From Hirsutella rhossiliensis (taxonomy: Eukaryota > Ascomycota > Sordariomycetes > Hypocreales > Ophiocordycipitaceae), in the NCBI RefSeq assembly GCF_020360975.1, contig NW_025408675.1, positions 2,108,001-2,172,000 on the forward strand: a stretch of DNA of 64,000 bases. Reading direction: 5' to 3'. The stretch's first letter is position 1. Every line of letters begins with the position of its first letter. This document shows positions 58,775-64,000 of the stretch, in pieces. Under the pieces are notes generated by a model, which did not search any database, was not told where the DNA came from, and saw only the letters and a program-made list of their open reading frames with translations. The translations under genes were made by a program, and so were the position numbers.

Positions 58775-61700
58775 ATTAACTTAAAGTTAAGTATTTCTTT
58801 ACCTATAAAAACGCTTTATTATTTCTCTATATAAATATAGTATTAATAGTAGCTAGTTATACTTATAGCTTTAGTAATTATTTTATAGATAAGGGCTTCT
58901 TACCTTTATATCTAAGTATTCTTAATAGTGCGTTTACTAGGTTTAATTTACTTATATAATACTTAATTATAAAGTTAAATAGTATTAAATATATATACTA
59001 TCTTACTTACTTTTTATTTAAGGAGGTTTAGTATATAAATATTTAAAAGTTATAATAGTTTAATAATACCTTTACTTTATACGCTACCCTTTTAATATAA
59101 TATTACTAGTATTTAAATAACTTAATAATAGCGAATAGTTCTTAGTTTAAAATACTATAATTAAGTTTAGCTTTAGTAAACTTCCTTAACTAAATTATAA
59201 TTAAATAATAATGCTTTTTATTATTAAGTTAGGAGATAATTCCTATTACTACGAATTATAATATATCTATTTTAATATAAATACGTTTTTCTAGATTATA
59301 ATATTAAAGGAGTAAGGCTCTTTAAAAAGTATCCTTAAGAGCTTAAAACGCTACTTATTTAATAAGGTTTAGCTCTATACTTCTTAGCTTTTATTTATTC
59401 TTACTTCCTTTTAATAATATAATTAAGGGTACTATAACTCTAGAATACCTATATATAAATCGTTAGTAAAAATTATAGAACCTAAAGAAAACCTAAATAT
59501 TATAGTAGGTTATAAGTTTAAGCTATTAAGCTATTACCTTTACTTATTAAGGGTTTATCGCTACCCTATTAATAGATAAAATAAACCTAAGAAGCTTAAC
59601 TAACTATTAATAAAAGATATACTTTAATAGTTTTATATAAAGCTTTATAGCCCTTAGCTTTTCTATTACTTATCTTAAGTATTTAGTATATTCTTTTTTT
59701 ATCTTAAAGTATATAAAGATATTATTAAGGTAAATTATATAAATTATATTTATAAGCCCTTTAAGCGTTTAGTAAATATAGCTTTAAAATATAGCTAGTA
59801 TATTAGTAGGTTTAAAGGGTATTACTAAGTATTTAAAATATTTATAATACGTTTAGAAAGCGGTCTTTTATTTATCTCCTTCTTAAATTTAAATATATTA
59901 ATATATATTCTATATATAAATCTTAGAAAAATACTTAGCTCTTTAATAGTAGTTAATAATCTTTAAAATAAAGGGTAAAAGGTACCGATTTTTTTTATAT
60001 AACTTAGTTAAGTCCTTAGTAGTCTATATATAGCTATAAGGTATTATCCTTTTTTAAAATAAAAAGGATAAGCGCCTTAGCTAAGCTTTTTAACTCCTAG
60101 ATTATTTTCCTTTTTATTATATCTTAGATCTAGTCGCGTAATACTTAAAGTTCCTTTTATAATAAAAAGTAAATTAGTTTATAAAGGGGTTTTATATTAA
60201 GGATTAAATTAATTAAGTAATCTATTTTCTTTCTAGCTAATAGTAAGTTAGATTTATTAGCTAAGAAAGTATCTTTAAACTAATAAAGAGTTAGTAAGAT
60301 TTTAGCTTATTCTTCTAATAAAATCCCTTTATCTTTATCTTTATTTAATAGTAAGATTAGCTTAAGATTAAGCGCTATTATATATACCCTTACTTTATTC
60401 CTATATTTTTAAAGGAATTTATAAGGGTTTTATAGGGTTTTACTACTTAATTAATACTTAAACTACTACTATTATTTTTATAAGATAATATAAATATATT
60501 TATCCTTTAAGGTAGTAATTAATAAAAGGATTAATACTTAATTATTTAGCGTTAACTTATTAATATTAATATAGAAATAAGTAATTATCTTTTTAATACC
60601 TCTTATATTTATTATTTAAAGTAATATTAACTATACTTTATACTCCCTTACCTTACTATTACTAAGCCCTAATTACTTAAGGTATAATAGCGCTACTTAT
60701 AATAATCCTTACTATTAAGTAAAGTATATATTTATAAGGTTAATAGTACTAAAAGTATTTAAGTATATAAGGACTTTAGTAAGGTTTTACCTTAATATCG
60801 TTATAAGAGTTTTAAGTAACTATCGTATAAGTATTAAATTTATTAAGGAAAAAGCGTTTACCTTAATATCTTACCTTTTCCTTATTTTATAGTATTAAGT
60901 TTAAGAGTCTTTACTAAGGTTTCTACTTTTAAAGAATTAGTATATTCTATAGATAGGTATCTTAGCTTATTATATTAAAAATATAGAATTCCTAATTAAG
61001 TAAAAGATCCTCTTTCTTAATAATATCCCTTAGTTTAGCTCTTAGTAAGTATATTACTAGCTTACTAGTTATTAGTTAAATTAATAGTATTTCCTTAATA
61101 ATTCAGCCTAGCTTATTAGCCTTTTTAATTCCTTCCCCTATATATACTATCTTAAGGTATAGTACTATTTTTATTCCTAGTTCCTTTAAGGGTAAAAGTA
61201 ATACTAATACGTTACCTCTTATTAGTAATAGTATCTTAATATTATTAAGCGACTTATATAAGCTCTTCCTATTAATAGGTATAAATAAGTATTAAGTAAA
61301 GGTTAATTTAGTCTTAAAGTTATAGCTCTAGCTTAGCGAAAAATATAAGAGTACGCGCCTTTTTTAATAAGCGTTTAAAATACCTCTTTAAAAAGTTAAG
61401 GTATAAGCTAAACTCTAAGAGGGACTAGCCTTCTCGTTAGTAAGCCTCCTTTAATTACGTCGCTAATAGTATCTCCTTATTTATAGTATCTTTAATTAAG
61501 ATAAGTATTTATTCTTTAAAGTATACTTAATCTATATTATATTTAGTTTAGTCGATTAGCGTTTATTCTTTAAGGTATTAGCGCTATTTTACTTTATAGT
61601 TACTATATATATAGTTTACTATATAAAGGATCTTTATTTTATTATAATAAAAACGTTTAAGTACTACCTTAAAAGTATCCTTTAAATTAGAAGTTTAGTT

Positions 61701-62177
61701 TAAACGTTTTTATATATTAATAGGTTAAGATAATTAAGCGATATTTTTAATCTTAACCTTACTACTATAACTATCGTTTAATTTAAGGGAGTAGGACTAT
61801 TAACGCTTCCTTAAATAAATAGCGATAGTACTACCGCGTTTAGTAATTTCCTCCTTTAATTATATAACGCGATCTTATAGGCGTTTCGTCTCCTCTAGCT
61901 CTTTAATATATACTTATAGAGCTATAAGCTTTTCCTTATAAAACGGTTATCTTATACCTATAAGTAGTAATATCTTTAATATAATTATAACGCTATCTAT
62001 AATAAAGGTTTATTTTAAGGATATATCTTTTTATTCTTTATCTCTTAAGTAGATACTTAATATATATAATAAAGAGGCCTTAACTAGTTAACTATTATAT
62101 TACGCTATAAGAGCGTTATATAGTCTTTTTTAAGTAGCTATCTTTATTAAGTAACTAAAAAAGGAAGCTTTAGAAAT
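58775..62177 (-). pseudogene. Gypsy-1b gag, RT and RNase H remnant
   Basis: Reverse complement is collinear with Gypsy-1c 17077-20490. The RT box (plus strand about 59669-59680) reads YLNN, both Asp residues lost. It is the most RIP-degraded Gypsy-1 copy. Confidence 0.75.
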
Positions 62178-62433
62178 TATAAGGGAATATATACTATAGT
62201 ATAATTAGTTAGGTAGTAGAGATAGCTAGAGGTACTACGCTATATATATTATATTCTCCTTATCGTAAGACTAAAGCTTATAAAAAGAGGGATTTCTCTT
62301 TTTTTATTAAAGTAGTAAGTAGTCTATAATATATAAGTAAGGTAGGTATAATTCCCTACTAATACCTTACTAATATATTAGTACTACGTACCTAAGTACT
62401 TTACTAGCCCGACCTCTTAGTAGCGCTCTTATA
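62178..62433 (-). repeat. Gypsy-1b 5' LTR
   Basis: 256 bp, plus-strand reading TATAAGGGAATATATAC...GCGCTCTTATA. Confidence 0.85.
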
Positions 62434-62514
62434 GTAGTATTTATATTTAACGGTCTTTAAGCCCTTTATTTATACGCCCTATTATTAGCCTAGCTTATAT
62501 AAAGCTAAGGGACC
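62434..62514. other. Unassigned spacer between Gypsy-1b and Copia-B
   Basis: 81 bp; nothing recognised. Its last 5 bp (GGACC) would be one half of the Copia-B TSD; the other half is outside the window. Confidence 0.4.
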
Positions 62515-63211
62515 TATAAGAAGGTATAAGCAATAAGCGCAGAATCGGGTAATCGATAACGTAAGCGGAAAGATCGGTCGAAGGAGTATAGGGTAGGATT
62601 TCGTCCGGAATTTATAACGAGCATATAAGGGGCTGAATAATATATTAAAAGAATAGCGTTGTAAAAGATGCTTGCGAACTTACTTGTTCTATCTACTACT
62701 CCTAGGGAAATCCTTCGTCTTTTATAGACCATTGCTCGCCCACTAGTAGACCAATTAGTCAGCTTTCTAGCACATTCTATAGTGCTTAAAAAGCTCTATC
62801 TATAGTATATCTTCCTAACTTCGTAGGTGGTCTGATTGTGGCGTGATGGTTGACGTAAGACTATGGGTTCTGGCATGAGTAGTGGATTTAACCAGAATGT
62901 TCTATGCCCTACCTATTCTCGTATCGCGGATATCTTCGGAACCGCTAGGTCAAAATAGGCAATAGGGTATCCGTTCTGCTCGTAATTAACTTATGCATTT
63001 TATGCATATTTTTGTTTGTAAGGATAGGCTTATCCTGACCCGCTTTTCCTAGAGGAAGGTATAGTTATCTAGTAGAGGTCTTTGTCTTTTAAGGGTTATT
63101 CCCTTAGACTGTATTATAGAGCCTCTTTTTACTAGCTTATTCTATAAAGCCTCCCTATGCCTATTATTTCTTTATAATAGTAAAATAGGAATATAAGGGT
63201 ATATTCTTATA
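62515..63211 (-). repeat. Copia-B 3' LTR
   Basis: Reads in reverse as TATAAGAATATACCC...CCTTCTTATA; same length as the Copia-A 3' LTR. Confidence 0.88.
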
Positions 63212-63464
63212 TCCTCCCTTAAAGAGTACTAGGTAAATAGTGCTCTTTACTAGTTATTTCTTTTATAGTAGAATTATCCTTATTAAGAATAAGGTGTATA
63301 ATAGGAATATAAGGGAAAATTTTAAAACCCTTTCTAGGAAAAACCTTAGTAGGAAAAATCCTAGTTATAGTTATAATTATTTCTCCTCTTTAGGCAAACC
63401 TTTATAAGGAAAAGCCTTATAGAGTTATTATTATAGGAAACCTTTAATAAGGAAAACCCTATTT

Positions 63465-64000
63465 TTATAAGTTGTTTTTACTAATAGGTTTTTCTCTTCC
63501 TAGTTCCTTAGTAAATATATCGGCAATATTATCTTCGGATTTAATATAGAAAATCCGAATCTTCTTTTCCCTAATATTTTCTCGGGTATAGAAGTAGGCA
63601 ATATCTATATGCTTTGTCTTTTTATAAAATTCCGGATTTTTAGCTAATTTAATAGCTGCCTCGTTATCCGTTAAGATAGGAGGTATAGTATTAGGAATTC
63701 TAATAGACAAGCTATTATTTATCGTATAAAATAGCCGATTTAGATATAAAGCTTCTTTATTAGCCTCCGGGCAATAAATTTAGCTTCGTAGGTTGATAGG
63801 GCTATAGATTTTTGCTTTAGTAGGCCTAGCTTATTATATTATTATATATATAGAAACAGTATCCGGAAACGGATTTTCTATCTATAAGGTTAGACGCCTA
63901 GCTAGCGTCGGAATAACCTTTTATAAAATTATAAGTATAAGGGATATTACAATAATAAATTATCCCTAGGTTAGGATATTTATTTAAATATTTCCAGATA
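63465..64000 (-). pseudogene. Copia-B RNase H end of pol (partial)
   Basis: An 81-codon stretch without stops (63710-63465) reads PPILTDNEAAIKLAKNPEFY, HIDIAYFYTRENIREKK and SEDNIADIFTKEL, the RNase H C-terminus of Copia pol; the same stretch in Copia-A has a stop after YFYT. The reading ends by running through the ~180-bp deletion. Further upstream (to 64000) the frame has at least one disruption. Confidence 0.75.

Larger units (their letters stand above)
14826..62433 (-). mobile_element. Gypsy-1b: outermost nested chromodomain Gypsy element, split in six
   Basis: Minus-strand copy of the same element as Gypsy-1c. Its pieces are 14826-16819 (3' LTR and antisense-ORF region), 24631-25686 (end of pol with chromodomain, integrase C-terminus), 27565-27851, 28256-28749 and 30628-30944 (integrase), and 58775-62433 (RT/RNase H, gag, 5' LTR). 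Each piece resumes exactly where the last stopped when compared with Gypsy-1c, and the pieces add to about 7.8 kb. The five intervening blocks each have their own TSD. The outer flanks (TATCC left, GTAGT right) do not form a TSD. Confidence 0.8.
62515..64000 (-). mobile_element. Copia-B: 3' end of a second Copia element, cut by window end
   Basis: 3' LTR at 62515-63211 (697 bp, same as the Copia-A LTR in reverse), polypurine complement TCCTCCCTTAAAG next to it, then the 3' end of pol. CpA/TpG are better kept than in Copia-A in places. About 180 bp present in Copia-A (about 35970-36135) is missing at about 63485. Confidence 0.85.

Noticed and set aside
8664..64000. Telomere or centromere satellite
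   Set aside because: No TTAGGG-type array and no long satellite; the AT-rich block is accounted for largely by RIP-mutated retroelements.

Overview
The window looks like a piece of a filamentous ascomycete (Pezizomycotina) chromosome. The reasons are short GT-AG introns of 50-81 nt, GC-rich housekeeping-type genes at the left end, and a transposon block that carries the C-to-T mark of repeat-induced point mutation (RIP). The sequence alone does not give the species.

1-7.3 kb is ordinary gene space with four genes: the 3' part of a Nup157/170-type (NUP155 family) nucleoporin (+), a class I SAM-dependent methyltransferase with two introns (+), an unrecognised signal-peptide plus single-TM membrane protein with one intron (+), and a three-exon EXPERA-domain (TMEM97/sigma-2 receptor-like) ER membrane protein (-). 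They share no visible pathway.

7.6-9.7 kb holds two adjacent copies of a long-TIR, Mutator-like non-autonomous DNA element. The left copy is nearly free of RIP; the right copy is saturated.

9.7-64 kb has no living gene. It is a nest of retroelements in which CpA and TpG have almost vanished while CpG survives. Target-site duplications (TSDs) let the nest be unpacked. A minus-strand chromodomain Gypsy element (here Gypsy-1b) has LTRs at 14826-15082 and 62178-62433; its body is cut into six pieces that add up to about 7.8 kb. Inside it sit a complete Gypsy-1c (TSD ATTAA), two 1873-bp Gag-only elements (TSDs GGTAC and TATAA), a SINE-like element, and Gypsy-2a (TSD CTTAT). Gypsy-2a in turn contains a Copia element inside its 5' LTR (TSD AGTAC), a full-length Tad-like LINE inside pol (TSD about 17 bp), an inverted second copy (Gypsy-2b) and a solo LTR. 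A truncated plus-strand Gypsy-1a lies at 10.0-13.4 kb with three small insertions, and a second Copia element runs off the right end.

The most notable points are: (1) long, RIP-broken antisense reading frames in the 3' regions of both Gypsy-1 and the LINE; (2) loss of a catalytic Asp of the RT active site in all six readable reverse transcriptases, always at a TpG that spans two codons; (3) two Gag-only retroelements of identical length whose LTR edge resembles that of Gypsy-2; (4) stacking of two chromodomain Gypsy families in one RIP-mutated block. Names such as Gypsy-1 are labels for this window only. Identities are read by eye, not by database search.
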